Source: Massilia sp. WG5
GTDB taxonomy: Bacteria; Pseudomonadota; Gammaproteobacteria; Burkholderiales; Burkholderiaceae_D
Length of the DNA: 64,000 bases
Assembly: GCF_001412595.2 (NCBI RefSeq)
Contig: NZ_CP012640.2
Span: 434,001 to 498,000 of the forward strand
Direction: 5' to 3'
The number at the start of each line of letters is the position of its first letter. Position 1 is the first letter of the stretch. The position numbers and the translations under genes are program-made. Below the pieces are notes generated by a model. That model did not search any database. It was not told the origin of the DNA and saw only the letters and a program-made list of their open reading frames with translations. Shown piece after piece: positions 1 to 8,068 of the stretch.

Positions 1-2
1 TC

Positions 3-1250
3 GACCCGGTGGCGCTGCCGACCCGCAAGCCCTGGCCCGGGCGGCGCCCGCCCGCCGAGCGGACCCCGGCGAACAGGGCCGCGGCGATGAGTCATGCGGC
101 CTACGCGGCCCTGGTCGACCAGTTCCCGACCACCAAGGCGGCCTTCGATGCGTACATGGCGAGCCTCGGCTACGACACCGGCGCCACGGACGCCGCCGGC
201 GCATCCGCCCTCGGCAGCGCAGTGGCGCGGATCGAGATCGAATACTGCCATGCCGACGGCGCCAACCAGCTCGGCGACATGACGCCCAGCGGCGTGCCCT
301 ACGCGGACTATACCGTCTACACGCCGAAGAATCCGCCGATGGTGGTCGGCGAAGCCACGCCGCCCGCTGCGATCCCGGCGCCCGGCAACTGGCAGCCGCT
401 GACCTATGCCGACGCCGCCGGCGTGGTCCGGACGCCGAACTTCCTGGCGGCGATGTGGGACAAGGTGCGGCCCTTCGCGCTGAAGTCGAGCGACCAGTTC
501 CGGCCCGCGCCGCCGCCCGCCTACGGCTCGCCCGGGTACATCGAGGAGGTGCGCCGCATCGTCGAGGTGCAAGGCGCGCTGAACGACACCCGGAAGGCGA
601 TCGCCGACTACTGGGCCGACATCGCGCGCACCGTGCTCCCGCCCGGACACTGGCTTTCCTTCGGCCTGTACGTGTCCGAACGCGACCACCACACGGACGA
701 CCAGGACATCAGGATGTTCATGGCGCTGTCGAACGCGCTCGCCGACGCCGCCATCGCCGCCTGGGACGCCAAGCGCACCTACGATTCGGAGCGGCCGATC
801 ACTGCGGTGCGTTTCCTGATGGCCGGCCAGACGATCAGGGCCTACGGCCTGCCGGGGCCGCAGGCCGGGCTGCGCGACATCCCGGGCGAGATCTGGGTTC
901 CTTACCAGCCGATGACGTTCCCGACGCCGCCGTTTCCGGAATACGTCTCGGGCCACAGCAGCTTCAGCGCGGCGGCGGCGGAGGTGCTGCGCAGCTTCAG
1001 CGGCAGCGATGCCTTCGGCGCCAGCCACACCGTCCCGGCCGGCAGCCTGGGACTCGAGCCGGGCGTGCCGGCGAACGCCGTGACCCTGAGCTGGCCCACC
1101 TTCAGCGCGGCCGCCGAGGAGGCCGGTCTGTCCCGCATCTACGGCGGCATCCATTTCGACAGCGGGAACACGGCCGGCCAGGCGCTGGGACGCAAAGTCG
1201 GCGCCCGGGCGTTCGCCAAGGCCAGCGCCCTGTGGCAGGGCGCCGCCTGA
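3..1250 (+). CDS. vanadium-dependent haloperoxidase / PAP2-fold protein (5' end missing)
   Basis: Probable vanadate-dependent haloperoxidase of the PAP2 acid phosphatase fold, expected to oxidise halides with hydrogen peroxide or to act as a phosphatase. The frame is open to the left edge, and related proteins have a further N-terminal stretch before the segment seen here, so the true start lies outside the window. All active-site elements of the chloroperoxidase family can be read: a Lys and an Arg seven residues apart in AKRTYDSERP, then SGHSSF, then Arg-x5-His in SRIYGGIHF. The middle matches the family layout (RTPANR... FDAYMASLGYD). The downstream hydroxylase begins 25 bp later and may be cotranscribed. 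Halide specificity cannot be read from the sequence. Confidence 0.8.
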   Translation, partial: DPVALPTRKPWPGRRPPAERTPANRAAAMSHAAYAALVDQFPTTKAAFDAYMASLGYDTGATDAAGASALGSAVARIEIEYCHADGANQLGDMTPSGVPYADYTVYTPKNPPMVVGEATPPAAIPAPGNWQPLTYADAAGVVRTPNFLAAMWDKVRPFALKSSDQFRPAPPPAYGSPGYIEEVRRIVEVQGALNDTRKAIADYWADIARTVLPPGHWLSFGLYVSERDHHTDDQDIRMFMALSNALADAAIAAWDAKRTYDSERPITAVRFLMAGQTIRAYGLPGPQAGLRDIPGEIWVPYQPMTFPTPPFPEYVSGHSSFSAAAAEVLRSFSGSDAFGASHTVPAGSLGLEPGVPANAVTLSWPTFSAAAEEAGLSRIYGGIHFDSGNTAGQALGRKVGARAFAKASALWQGAA

Positions 1251-1275
1251 ATCCACCAGAAGAGAGGCTCACCAG

Positions 1276-2139
1276 ATGAAATGGCAAATCCTCGGCATCT
1301 ACCTGCTCTCGGTCATGTGCATCCATTGGCGCGGCAGGCTGCGGCTGCCGCTCAGGCAGCAGCTGGTCGACCAGTCGACCTTCCTGGCGCCGGTCAACCT
1401 GTTCATGGTCATGTTTTCGCGGGCGCCGACCACGCCCTTCGTCGCCGCCGGCGACCTGCCGGAGCTGGAGCCGCTGCGCGAGCACTGGCGCATGATCCTG
1501 GCCGAGGCCGAGGACCTGAAGGCGCTCCGGAAGGAAGGGATGGTGCGGGGCGGCTGGAAAGACCTCTACCTGAAATGGTATGACACCGCCCAGCCGGCCG
1601 CGCGCGAGCTGTGTCCGCGCACCTGCGCCCTGCTGCAGGCCATCCCCGCGGTCAAGCTCGCGACCTTCGTCGAGCTGCCGGCCGGCACCGGCCTGCGCCC
1701 GCACCGCGATCCCTACGCCGGCTGGCTGCGCTATCACCTGGGCCTGGCGACGCCGAACGACGACGCCTGCTTCATGGAAGTCGACGGCCAGCGCTACACC
1801 TGGCGCGACGGCCAGGCGATGCTGTTCGACGAAACCTACGTGCACTGGGCGAACAATGGCTGCGGCCGCAGCCGGCTGGTGCTGCTGTGCGACGTCGAGC
1901 GGCCGATGCGCTTCCGCTGGGCCCAGGCGGTGAATCACTGGTTCGGCCGAATGCTGACGGCGGGCATGAACGCGCCGCCTTCGGGCGCCGAACGGCCGGA
2001 GCCGGAAGGCCTGCCGTTCCGGCTGCTGCGCGCGCTGGGACAGGGCCGCCGTCGCCTCAGGGCGCGCAGCATGGCCGCCTACCGGGTACTGATGGCCGCG
2101 TCGGTGGCCGGGTTCGCGGTGCTGCTTTACCTGGCGTGA
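1276..2139 (+). CDS. lpxO: aspartyl/asparaginyl beta-hydroxylase family protein, LpxO-like
   Basis: Fe(II)/2-oxoglutarate-dependent hydroxylase of the AspH/LpxO family; LpxO enzymes add a 2-hydroxyl group to a lipid A acyl chain at the inner face of the cytoplasmic membrane. The 287-residue length fits LpxO. An N-terminal hydrophobic segment (residues 1-17) would anchor it. The jelly-roll metal site is visible as HRD (His143, Asp145) and a distal His190 in ETYVHW, with Arg200 in GRSRLVLL as the likely 2-oxoglutarate ligand. A second hydrophobic segment closes the C terminus (about residues 268-286). Lipid A as substrate is inferred from family resemblance; a peptide substrate is possible. Confidence 0.75.
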   Translation: MKWQILGIYLLSVMCIHWRGRLRLPLRQQLVDQSTFLAPVNLFMVMFSRAPTTPFVAAGDLPELEPLREHWRMILAEAEDLKALRKEGMVRGGWKDLYLKWYDTAQPAARELCPRTCALLQAIPAVKLATFVELPAGTGLRPHRDPYAGWLRYHLGLATPNDDACFMEVDGQRYTWRDGQAMLFDETYVHWANNGCGRSRLVLLCDVERPMRFRWAQAVNHWFGRMLTAGMNAPPSGAERPEPEGLPFRLLRALGQGRRRLRARSMAAYRVLMAASVAGFAVLLYLA

Positions 2140-2165
2140 AGCCGGCGCCGGCGCTGGCCCGCCCC

Positions 2166-3272
2166 TTACTCGGCTTCGTTGCTGTCGTCGTACTGGTCGC
2201 CCGGCGCGACGTCGAGGCGTCCGTACAGGCCGTTCTTCTCGTCGTTCGGACCGGCCGCAAAGAACAGCGTATCGACAGGCTGCTGGCTCAGGCCATTGCC
2301 GAAGGCGATACCCCACAGGCCGGGAATCCGGACCGGCTTGTGGTCAGGTCCCTTGAGCCTGCCGACGAAGCGCCCGTTGTCCAGGTCATAGGCGTTGATC
2401 ATGCCGTCGCCGAAGTTCCCGACCAGCAGGCGGTTGCTGAACTTGCCGAAGCTGGCCGGCGCCAGCGCCATCCCCCAGGGCGCGTTGAGCGCGCCGTTCG
2501 AGGCGAAGCGCCGCACCAGCTGACCGTCGGTATCGTAGACGTCGACGTAGCCGAGGCCGCGGCCAGCCACGTCGTCTTCGCGGTCCGCATCCTGCTTCGC
2601 ATAGCTGACATAGAGGTCGCCGTTGATGGCCTGGATCCCGAAGGGGCCGTAGCCGGCAGGCATGGCCGGATCGTAGAAGGGCTTGCCGGGTAGTGAGACC
2701 GGATGAAAATTGCTGTCGTAGACGTCGACTTTGCCGTTGTGGAAGTCGGTCGCGTACAGCAGCTGGCCGCGGCCGTTGCCGCTGATCGCCACACCTTTAT
2801 AGATGGCATGGCTGGCGCTGTTGTCGACCACGCGGATCGCATGCGTCATGTCGACCGTCGGCGCCCAGCCGGCGATGCCGCCGTCCTCGCTCACGAACAG
2901 GAAGCGGCTCGGGCCGGAGCTCGACCCCTTGGTGACCGTGAACGCGGGGCCGCCGTAGAAGGCGACGCCGGTCGGGTTGCCGGCCGCCTTGCCGGCGCCG
3001 GGAATCTGGACCACCAGGCTCTGGGGCACGCCGGCGCCGTTGTACAGCGTCGAATAGCCGGTGCCGTTGTCGGCCACCCAGGACACGCCATACGGGTTCA
3101 TGGCCACGCCCCAGGGATTGACCAGGTGCGGGTCGTGGTGTTCGGCGCGGATGGCGGCGCTGTCCGACACCAGGTTGCGCTGCCTGTAGAAGTCGCTGGC
3201 GGCGGCATCGAAGCTGCCGGCCAGGGCGAGTGCGCCGGCCGTCAGGGCCAGCGCTTTGGACATCGGTCTCAT
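2166..3272 (-). CDS. TIGR03118 family secreted beta-propeller-like protein
   Basis: Secreted protein of unknown function resembling the TIGR03118 family. A signal peptide is clear (basic MRPMSK, then an Ala/Leu-rich core ending near AAS). The family opening NLVSD, then HDPHLVNPWGVA and WVADNGTG, is recognisable, and repeats of the type GIQAINGDLYVSYA and PWGMALAP suggest a six- or seven-bladed propeller. Asp/Glu-rich C terminus (NDEKNG... DDSNEAE). It faces the LpxO-like gene tail to tail with 26 bp between. Its promoter should lie in 3273-3454, which also holds a 12-bp palindrome. No enzymatic residues are identifiable. Confidence 0.75.
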   Translation of the reverse strand: MRPMSKALALTAGALALAGSFDAAASDFYRQRNLVSDSAAIRAEHHDPHLVNPWGVAMNPYGVSWVADNGTGYSTLYNGAGVPQSLVVQIPGAGKAAGNPTGVAFYGGPAFTVTKGSSSGPSRFLFVSEDGGIAGWAPTVDMTHAIRVVDNSASHAIYKGVAISGNGRGQLLYATDFHNGKVDVYDSNFHPVSLPGKPFYDPAMPAGYGPFGIQAINGDLYVSYAKQDADREDDVAGRGLGYVDVYDTDGQLVRRFASNGALNAPWGMALAPASFGKFSNRLLVGNFGDGMINAYDLDNGRFVGRLKGPDHKPVRIPGLWGIAFGNGLSQQPVDTLFFAAGPNDEKNGLYGRLDVAPGDQYDDSNEAE

Positions 3273-3432
3273 CTCTCTATCCTCCAGTTTCCATGATCAA
3301 TGTGCTGGACGCCATGCCGTCACGCAGGCGTCCGCCGGTCCGCCACGTTTCGGCGGTGACGTGGATACCGCGCCGGCGGCGAAAGGTTTTCGTTGCCGGA
3401 GGATAAAGGAGGTGTGAGCGCCATATTGACTT

Positions 3433-3444
3433 GTGACGCGTCAC
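3433..3444. promoter_or_regulatory. 12-bp perfect palindrome GTGACGCGTCAC
   Basis: Perfect dyad in the gap between the binding-protein gene (ends 3455, minus strand) and the TIGR03118 gene (starts 3272). A similar GTGATGCGTCAC dyad lies upstream of nadB (41143-41160) and GACGCGTCACG lies upstream of nadA (48648-48658). It could be an operator, but nothing identifies the protein that would bind it. Confidence 0.3.
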
Positions 3445-3454
3445 GTTTAATCGA

Positions 3455-4258
3455 TCAACTCTGGGGCGGCAGCGTCGGCGGCACCGCTTTGCTTCCCCAC
3501 CATTTCTTGTAGTTGGCTGCGTAGGCGCCGGACTTGATGTAGTCGGCCACGAAGGCGTTGACGAATTTCAGCAAGGCCGGATCGCCCTTGGCCATCGCAA
3601 TGCCGATCGGCGTATTCGCGTACATCGCCGGGAGCGTCTCGAGCTGGTCGTTCCCGCCTGCCAGGTAGTCGAGCAGCGAGGCATCCTCGATGCCGGCGTC
3701 GACGCGCTTCTGCTGCAGCAGGAGGACGCCGTCCGGTGCGAAGTTGTCGGTGTAGACGAACACCGCCTGCGGCGCCGACTGTTTCAGGAAGGCGTCCGCG
3801 GTGGTGCCGCGGCCGACCACGACGCGCTTGCCGTTCAGGTCCGCCAGCGTCCTGATGTGGGCGCTCTTTTGCGCGATCACCCGCAGGCCGGCCAGGTTGT
3901 AGGGGATGGAAAAATCCACCACCCGCGCCCGTTTCGGCGTGATCGAGACGTTCGCCACCACCAGGTCGAGCTGCTTCGACATCAGCATCGAGATGCGCGC
4001 ATCGCTGGAGACATCCGAAAAGCGCACCGGGACGCCGAGCTTCGCGGCCAGCGCCTTCGCGACGTCGACGTCATAGCCGACCGGCTCGTTGCCGGCGTTG
4101 CGAAAACCCACCGGTTCGCCGCCCAGCGAGACGCCGATGCGTACATAGCCGCGCGCCTTGATGTCCTCGATGCGGCCGGCCAGCGCCGGGTCTGCCGCCA
4201 GCACCGCCGCCAGCATCCATGCCGCGGCCGCCGCCGAGCGTTTTACAGCTTGCTGCAT
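3455..4258 (-). CDS. polar amino acid ABC transporter, periplasmic binding protein
   Basis: Family 3 extracellular solute-binding protein, the periplasmic receptor of the importer encoded just upstream. It has a signal peptide (residues 1 to about 27, ending ALA before GRIEDIKARG). Family hallmarks are the opening GRIEDIKARGYVRIGVS, GYDVDVAKALAAKLG and the DLNGKRVVVGRGTTAD segment of the second lobe. The Phe/Asp positions expected for an alpha-amino-acid ligand (GYDVDVAKAL; DAFLKQ) support an amino-acid-type substrate. It is the last gene of the operon, 11 bp after the glycosylasparaginase-like gene, so the ligand may be an amide such as asparagine or a glycoasparagine; this is inference. Confidence 0.85.
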   Translation of the reverse strand: MQQAVKRSAAAAAWMLAAVLAADPALAGRIEDIKARGYVRIGVSLGGEPVGFRNAGNEPVGYDVDVAKALAAKLGVPVRFSDVSSDARISMLMSKQLDLVVANVSITPKRARVVDFSIPYNLAGLRVIAQKSAHIRTLADLNGKRVVVGRGTTADAFLKQSAPQAVFVYTDNFAPDGVLLLQQKRVDAGIEDASLLDYLAGGNDQLETLPAMYANTPIGIAMAKGDPALLKFVNAFVADYIKSGAYAANYKKWWGSKAVPPTLPPQS

Positions 4259-4269
4259 ATCCTGTCCTT

Positions 4270-5196
4270 TCAGGGTTCGATGGCGCTGGCGACGCGCAGT
4301 TCCGGTGCGGCCATGCGCTCATCCCAGTACCAGTAACGTATCTCTTCCTCGCAGCGGAAGTTGACGACCTGGTGATTGCCTTTGGCGTCGATGCCGTGGA
4401 TGACCACCCCGGCCAGGAAGCCGGACTTCAGCTCGGCCAGTTCTTCCACCGCCAGCCCGATGGCCTGTTCCAGCGTGTGGCCCAGGCGCAGCGCCAGCAC
4501 GATGCTGCGCGCGGTCCCGCAGCGCATCGTCATCTCGCCGGTGTGGGTGCAGGCCGCGGCGCCGTAGCGGCTGTCCGCATAGAAGCCGGCGCCGGGTATC
4601 GGCGAATCGCCCAGCCGTCCTGGGTACTTCCAGGCCCAGCCCGAGGTCGAGGTCACCACGCCGATATGCTCGCCGGCGTCGCGGCCCAGGAAGACCGTGG
4701 TGTCGCGCACCCGCTCGGGATCGGTGATGGCCTTGCCGAGTGGCGCCAGGGCGATATCGGGGAAGGCCGCCAGCTGTGCCGGCGACATCTCTCCCTGCAG
4801 ACGCTCCCACCAGACGCGCTTGCTGTCCGGGTGCAGCACCTCGTCGACGGCGAAACCGCGCTCGGTGGCGAAGCGGCGCGCACCGAGGCCGGTCAGCATC
4901 ACGTGCGGCAGGTGCTTCATGACTTCGTGCGCCAGCGCGGACACCGGCAGCGTGGCCGGCACCGCGCCGACCGCGCCGACCTCGCGCGTGCTGCCGTCCA
5001 TGACGCCGGCGTCGAATTCCATCTCGCCCAGCATGTTCGGCCAGCCGCCGTAGCCGACGCTGCGCACCCTGGCTTCGCGTTCGACCCTGCCGATGCCGGC
5101 GACCATGGCGTCGATGGCGGCGCCGCCCTGTTTCAGCAGTTCGACCGTGGTATCGAAGCCGGGCCAGGCTTCGGCGTTCGCCAACAGCATTCTCAT
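4270..5196 (-). CDS. glycosylasparaginase-like Ntn-hydrolase homologue, nucleophile not found
   Basis: Homologue of N4-(beta-N-acetylglucosaminyl)-L-asparaginase and related asparaginases, which self-cleave to expose a Thr nucleophile and split GlcNAc from asparagine. The family core is clear: SVGYGGWPN (47-54), DAGVMDG (62-68), TSTSG (182-186), RLGDSPIPGAG (194-204) and ACTHTGE. Where the family has DTIG at the self-cleavage site, this protein reads GEHIG (175-179), putting His at the Thr position, and the hairpin of about ten residues normally found before TSTSG is absent. No frameshift explains it. It overlaps the upstream ATPase gene by 4 bp. It is either an inactive or binding-only homologue or a variant using another Thr, such as Thr182. 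Confidence 0.75.
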   Translation of the reverse strand: MRMLLANAEAWPGFDTTVELLKQGGAAIDAMVAGIGRVEREARVRSVGYGGWPNMLGEMEFDAGVMDGSTREVGAVGAVPATLPVSALAHEVMKHLPHVMLTGLGARRFATERGFAVDEVLHPDSKRVWWERLQGEMSPAQLAAFPDIALAPLGKAITDPERVRDTTVFLGRDAGEHIGVVTSTSGWAWKYPGRLGDSPIPGAGFYADSRYGAAACTHTGEMTMRCGTARSIVLALRLGHTLEQAIGLAVEELAELKSGFLAGVVIHGIDAKGNHQVVNFRCEEEIRYWYWDERMAAPELRVASAIEP

Positions 5197-5927
5197 GATT
5201 TGCTCATTTTTGACAAAAATTGGGCGATGCGCGGCTGCGCCAGGCCGCCGTCCGCCGCAAAGAAGCGCGCGGTCGGCAGGTCGGCCAGCAGCCGGCCCTG
5301 GTCGAGGAACACGATGCGGCTGGAGATCTGGCGGGCGAATTCGATTTCGTGCGTCACGAACAGCATCGTGGTGCCGCCTGCGGCCAGCTTCGCGAGGATG
5401 GACAGGACCTCGGCCGTCATCTCGGGATCGAGCGCGCTCGTGACTTCGTCCAGCAGCAGGTAGCGCGGCTTCATCGCCAGCGCGCGGCAGATGCCGACCC
5501 GCTGGCGCTGGCCGCCGGAGAGCTGCGCCGGCCAGGCGTCCGCCCGGTCAAGCAGGCCCACGGCGGCCAGCAGCTCGCGCGCTTCTTCCTCGGCCTGGCG
5601 GCGCGGCGTCTTGAGCACCTCGACCGGCGCCAGCGTGACGTTCTGCAGCGCCGTCATGTGCGGATACAGGTTAAACAGCTGGAACACGGTGCCGCAGCAG
5701 CGCCGCGCAAGCTGCAGGGACCGGGGGTCGTCGACCCGGTGCCCATCGACGGAAATGGCGCCGCCATCGAGTCTTTCGAGGCCGTTGATGCAGCGGATCA
5801 GGGTCGACTTGCCGGAGCCGCTGGCGCCGAGGATGGACACCACCTCGCCCGGCGCGATGCGCAGGTCTATGCCGTCGAGCACCGTGTTGCTGCCGAAGCG
5901 CTTGGCCACGCCTTCGATGTGGATCAC
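5193..5927 (-). CDS. polar amino acid ABC transporter ATP-binding protein
   Basis: ATPase of an amino-acid ABC importer (GlnQ/HisP type). Walker A GASGSGKST lies at residues 34-42, the ABC signature LSGGQRQR starts at 136, Walker B YLLLDE at 156, and the H-loop in FVTHEIEFA follows. The 244-residue length is standard. It starts with GTG at 5927, immediately after the permease stop codon, and overlaps the asparaginase-like gene by 4 bp, so the chain is translationally coupled. One small difference from typical members is VTSALDPEM after Walker B, where many have PTSALDPEL. Confidence 0.93.
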   Translation of the reverse strand: MIHIEGVAKRFGSNTVLDGIDLRIAPGEVVSILGASGSGKSTLIRCINGLERLDGGAISVDGHRVDDPRSLQLARRCCGTVFQLFNLYPHMTALQNVTLAPVEVLKTPRRQAEEEARELLAAVGLLDRADAWPAQLSGGQRQRVGICRALAMKPRYLLLDEVTSALDPEMTAEVLSILAKLAAGGTTMLFVTHEIEFARQISSRIVFLDQGRLLADLPTARFFAADGGLAQPRIAQFLSKMSKS

Positions 5928-6602
5928 TTATAAACCCTTCCATTCGCTATGCGCGCGCAGCCGCGTTTCCGCACGCGCGCAGGCCCCGGCGACCAGCCGG
6001 GCCATCAGGTAGTACAGCAGGCCGATCACGGTCCAGACGATAAAGGGCTTGAGCGTTCGCAGGTTCAGGATCGCGCCGACCTTGGTCAGGTCGACCACGC
6101 CGATCACCGAGATCAGCGAAGTCACCTGCAACTGGTTGACCAGCAGCCCGGCCAGGGGCCCGAGCCCGAAGGCCGCCGCCTGGGGCGCGACGACCCGGCG
6201 CAGCGTCTGCCGGCGGCTCAGGCCGAACACGCGCGCCGTCTCCAGTTGCTCGCGGCCGACCGATTCGATCGCCGATACCGCGATTACATAAACAAAGGCC
6301 GCCGTGTTGGCGGACAGGGTGACGAGCGCGGCCTGCACCGGCGTCAGGTCGGTTTCCAGCAGCACCGGCAAGCCGAAGAACACCAGGAACAGCTGCACCA
6401 GCACGGGCGAATTCTTCAGCAGCTCGGCAAGCAGGGCGGCCAAGGGCGCCAGCAGCGGAATGCGGTAATAGCGCAGCAGCGCCCAAGCCAGGCCGGCGCC
6501 CAGGCCGATGGCGGTGGTCGCCGCGAACAGGGCGAGCGAGGCGCCCAGTCCCTGCAGCAGGAGCAGCAGATCGTGCGGCGTGAACGCGGCGTAGCGCATC
6601 AA
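5928..6602 (-). CDS. polar amino acid ABC transporter permease
   Basis: Inner-membrane permease of the HisMQ type (about five membrane segments, 224 residues). The EAA-like loop reads ESVGREQLETARVFGLSRRQTLRRVVAPQA, which is where the ATPase docks. It overlaps the second permease by 4 bp upstream and abuts the ATPase downstream. The two permeases should form the heteromeric channel. Ligand specificity sits with the binding protein at 3455-4258. Confidence 0.92.
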   Translation of the reverse strand: MMRYAAFTPHDLLLLLQGLGASLALFAATTAIGLGAGLAWALLRYYRIPLLAPLAALLAELLKNSPVLVQLFLVFFGLPVLLETDLTPVQAALVTLSANTAAFVYVIAVSAIESVGREQLETARVFGLSRRQTLRRVVAPQAAAFGLGPLAGLLVNQLQVTSLISVIGVVDLTKVGAILNLRTLKPFIVWTVIGLLYYLMARLVAGACARAETRLRAHSEWKGL

Positions 6603-7306
6603 CTCTGGCTCCGGCTCAGGGGCCGATTCAGGCGCCGGTGCAGGGCGCCCGCCGACAGCGACACCAGCCAGGTCATCGCCGCATACAGCAGCAGGAGCAA
6701 GGCGTAGACTTCGAAGGGCTGGAAGGTGTCGGAAGCGACGATCCTGGCGCTGCCGGTCAGCTCGTTCAGCGTGATCGCCGACAGGATGGACGAAGTCAGC
6801 ACCAGGTTGACGAACACCGACCCGAGCGGGCGCACTGCGCTGCGCAGTGCGATCGGCAGCACGATGCGGCGGACAATCGCGAAGCGCGACAGGCCGCTGA
6901 CCAGCGCCGCCTCGAGCACGCCCGGTTCGATCGCCAGGATGCCGGAGCGGATCACATCGGAGACGAAAGCCCCGCCGGCCAGCGACAAGGCCAGCACGCC
7001 GGTGCCGAAGGCGCTCAGCTCGACGCCGATCTCAGGCAGGCCGTAGAACAGGAAGAACAGCTGGACGATGAAGGGAACGTTGCGGAAGACGTCGACATAG
7101 ACCCCGGCTGCGCGCCGGGCCAGCGGCATGGCCGCGGTGCGCATCAGGGCCACTGCGATACCCAGGGACAGGCCGCCGGCGAGCGCCAGCGCGCAGGCAA
7201 GGGCGGTCAGCCGTGCGCCCGCTGCGAGGTCGCCAAGGTAGGGGGCTAGCGTGGTCGGATCGAAGCGCATCGGGTAGAAGCTCATGAGCGGTCGAGTGTC
7301 ACACAC
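6599..7306 (-). CDS. polar amino acid ABC transporter permease
   Basis: Second HisMQ-type permease (235 residues) with the docking loop GILAIEPGVLEAALVSGLSRFAIVRRIVLPIA. A GTG start at 7306 has GAGG five bases upstream; an ATG seven codons later (7285) lacks a visible ribosome site, so the longer form is preferred without certainty. It follows cutC after 30 bp and overlaps the next permease by 4 bp, within one minus-strand transcription unit. Confidence 0.9.
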   Translation of the reverse strand: MCDTRPLMSFYPMRFDPTTLAPYLGDLAAGARLTALACALALAGGLSLGIAVALMRTAAMPLARRAAGVYVDVFRNVPFIVQLFFLFYGLPEIGVELSAFGTGVLALSLAGGAFVSDVIRSGILAIEPGVLEAALVSGLSRFAIVRRIVLPIALRSAVRPLGSVFVNLVLTSSILSAITLNELTGSARIVASDTFQPFEVYALLLLLYAAMTWLVSLSAGALHRRLNRPLSRSQS

Positions 7307-7336
7307 CCTGCCTCGCCTTTCAAGCGAAAGACCCGT

Positions 7337-8068
7337 TCAGCCCCTCAGTTTAGCTTTCAGTGTAGCGACTTTAGCGCTGCTGGTCTGGCGGCGGCTGCCG
7401 GAATCGAAGCCGAACGCCAGCACCCGCGGCGCGGCCGGCGGCAGCGGCGCCGAGCAGGATGCGTGAACGTCGGTCAGCGGCAGGCGCGCGCACAGCAGGT
7501 CGACGTTGTCGGCGCTGATGCCGGCGCCGGGCATGATGGCGATGCGGCCGGCGGCCGCATCGAAGCACTGCTGCAGGCCGTCCAGGCCTTCGGGCGCGCT
7601 GCTCGCCCCGCCGGAGGTAAGGATGCGCTCGAAGCCAAGGTCGATGGCCATTCTCGTCGCCTGCGACAGGTCCGGACACAGGTCGATGACGCGGTGCAGC
7701 GCGCAGCGCAGGCCATGGCCGTCGGCCCGGCACACCAGCCGATCGAGCGTGCGCGCGTCCAGCTGGCCATCCGGCCTGGACGCGCCCAATACCACGCCTT
7801 GCAGTCCGGCGGCGGCGACCGCGTCGAGATCGGCCAGCATCAGCGCCGTGTCAAGTTCGTCGAAGCAGAAGTCACCGCCGCGCGGGCGGATCATGGCCAC
7901 CACCGGCACCGGGCTGTTCGCGGCCGCGCGCAACAGGCCGGCGGACGGCGTCAGGCCGCCGATGTCCAGCGCGCTGCACAATTCGATGCGGTCGGCGCCT
8001 CCGGCAAGCGCCGCTTCGAGGCCGTGGACGTTATCCACGCAGACTTCCAGCCTGATCGGGGCATTCAT
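7337..8068 (-). CDS. cutC: CutC family protein
   Basis: CutC TIM-barrel protein, about 243 residues. The family is recognised from LEVCVDNVHGLEAALAGGADRIELCSAL at the N terminus, then GGLTPSAGLL, MIRPRGGDF, HRVIDL and ILTSGG. CutC was named for copper homeostasis, but its biochemical role is unsettled, and homologues often sit in sugar or glycan operons. Here it overlaps a ROK kinase gene by 4 bp (ATGA), which favours a carbohydrate-related role. The start is the ATG at 8068; the open frame runs much further upstream only as a shadow of the ROK gene. Confidence 0.9.
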   Translation of the reverse strand: MNAPIRLEVCVDNVHGLEAALAGGADRIELCSALDIGGLTPSAGLLRAAANSPVPVVAMIRPRGGDFCFDELDTALMLADLDAVAAAGLQGVVLGASRPDGQLDARTLDRLVCRADGHGLRCALHRVIDLCPDLSQATRMAIDLGFERILTSGGASSAPEGLDGLQQCFDAAAGRIAIMPGAGISADNVDLLCARLPLTDVHASCSAPLPPAAPRVLAFGFDSGSRRQTSSAKVATLKAKLRG

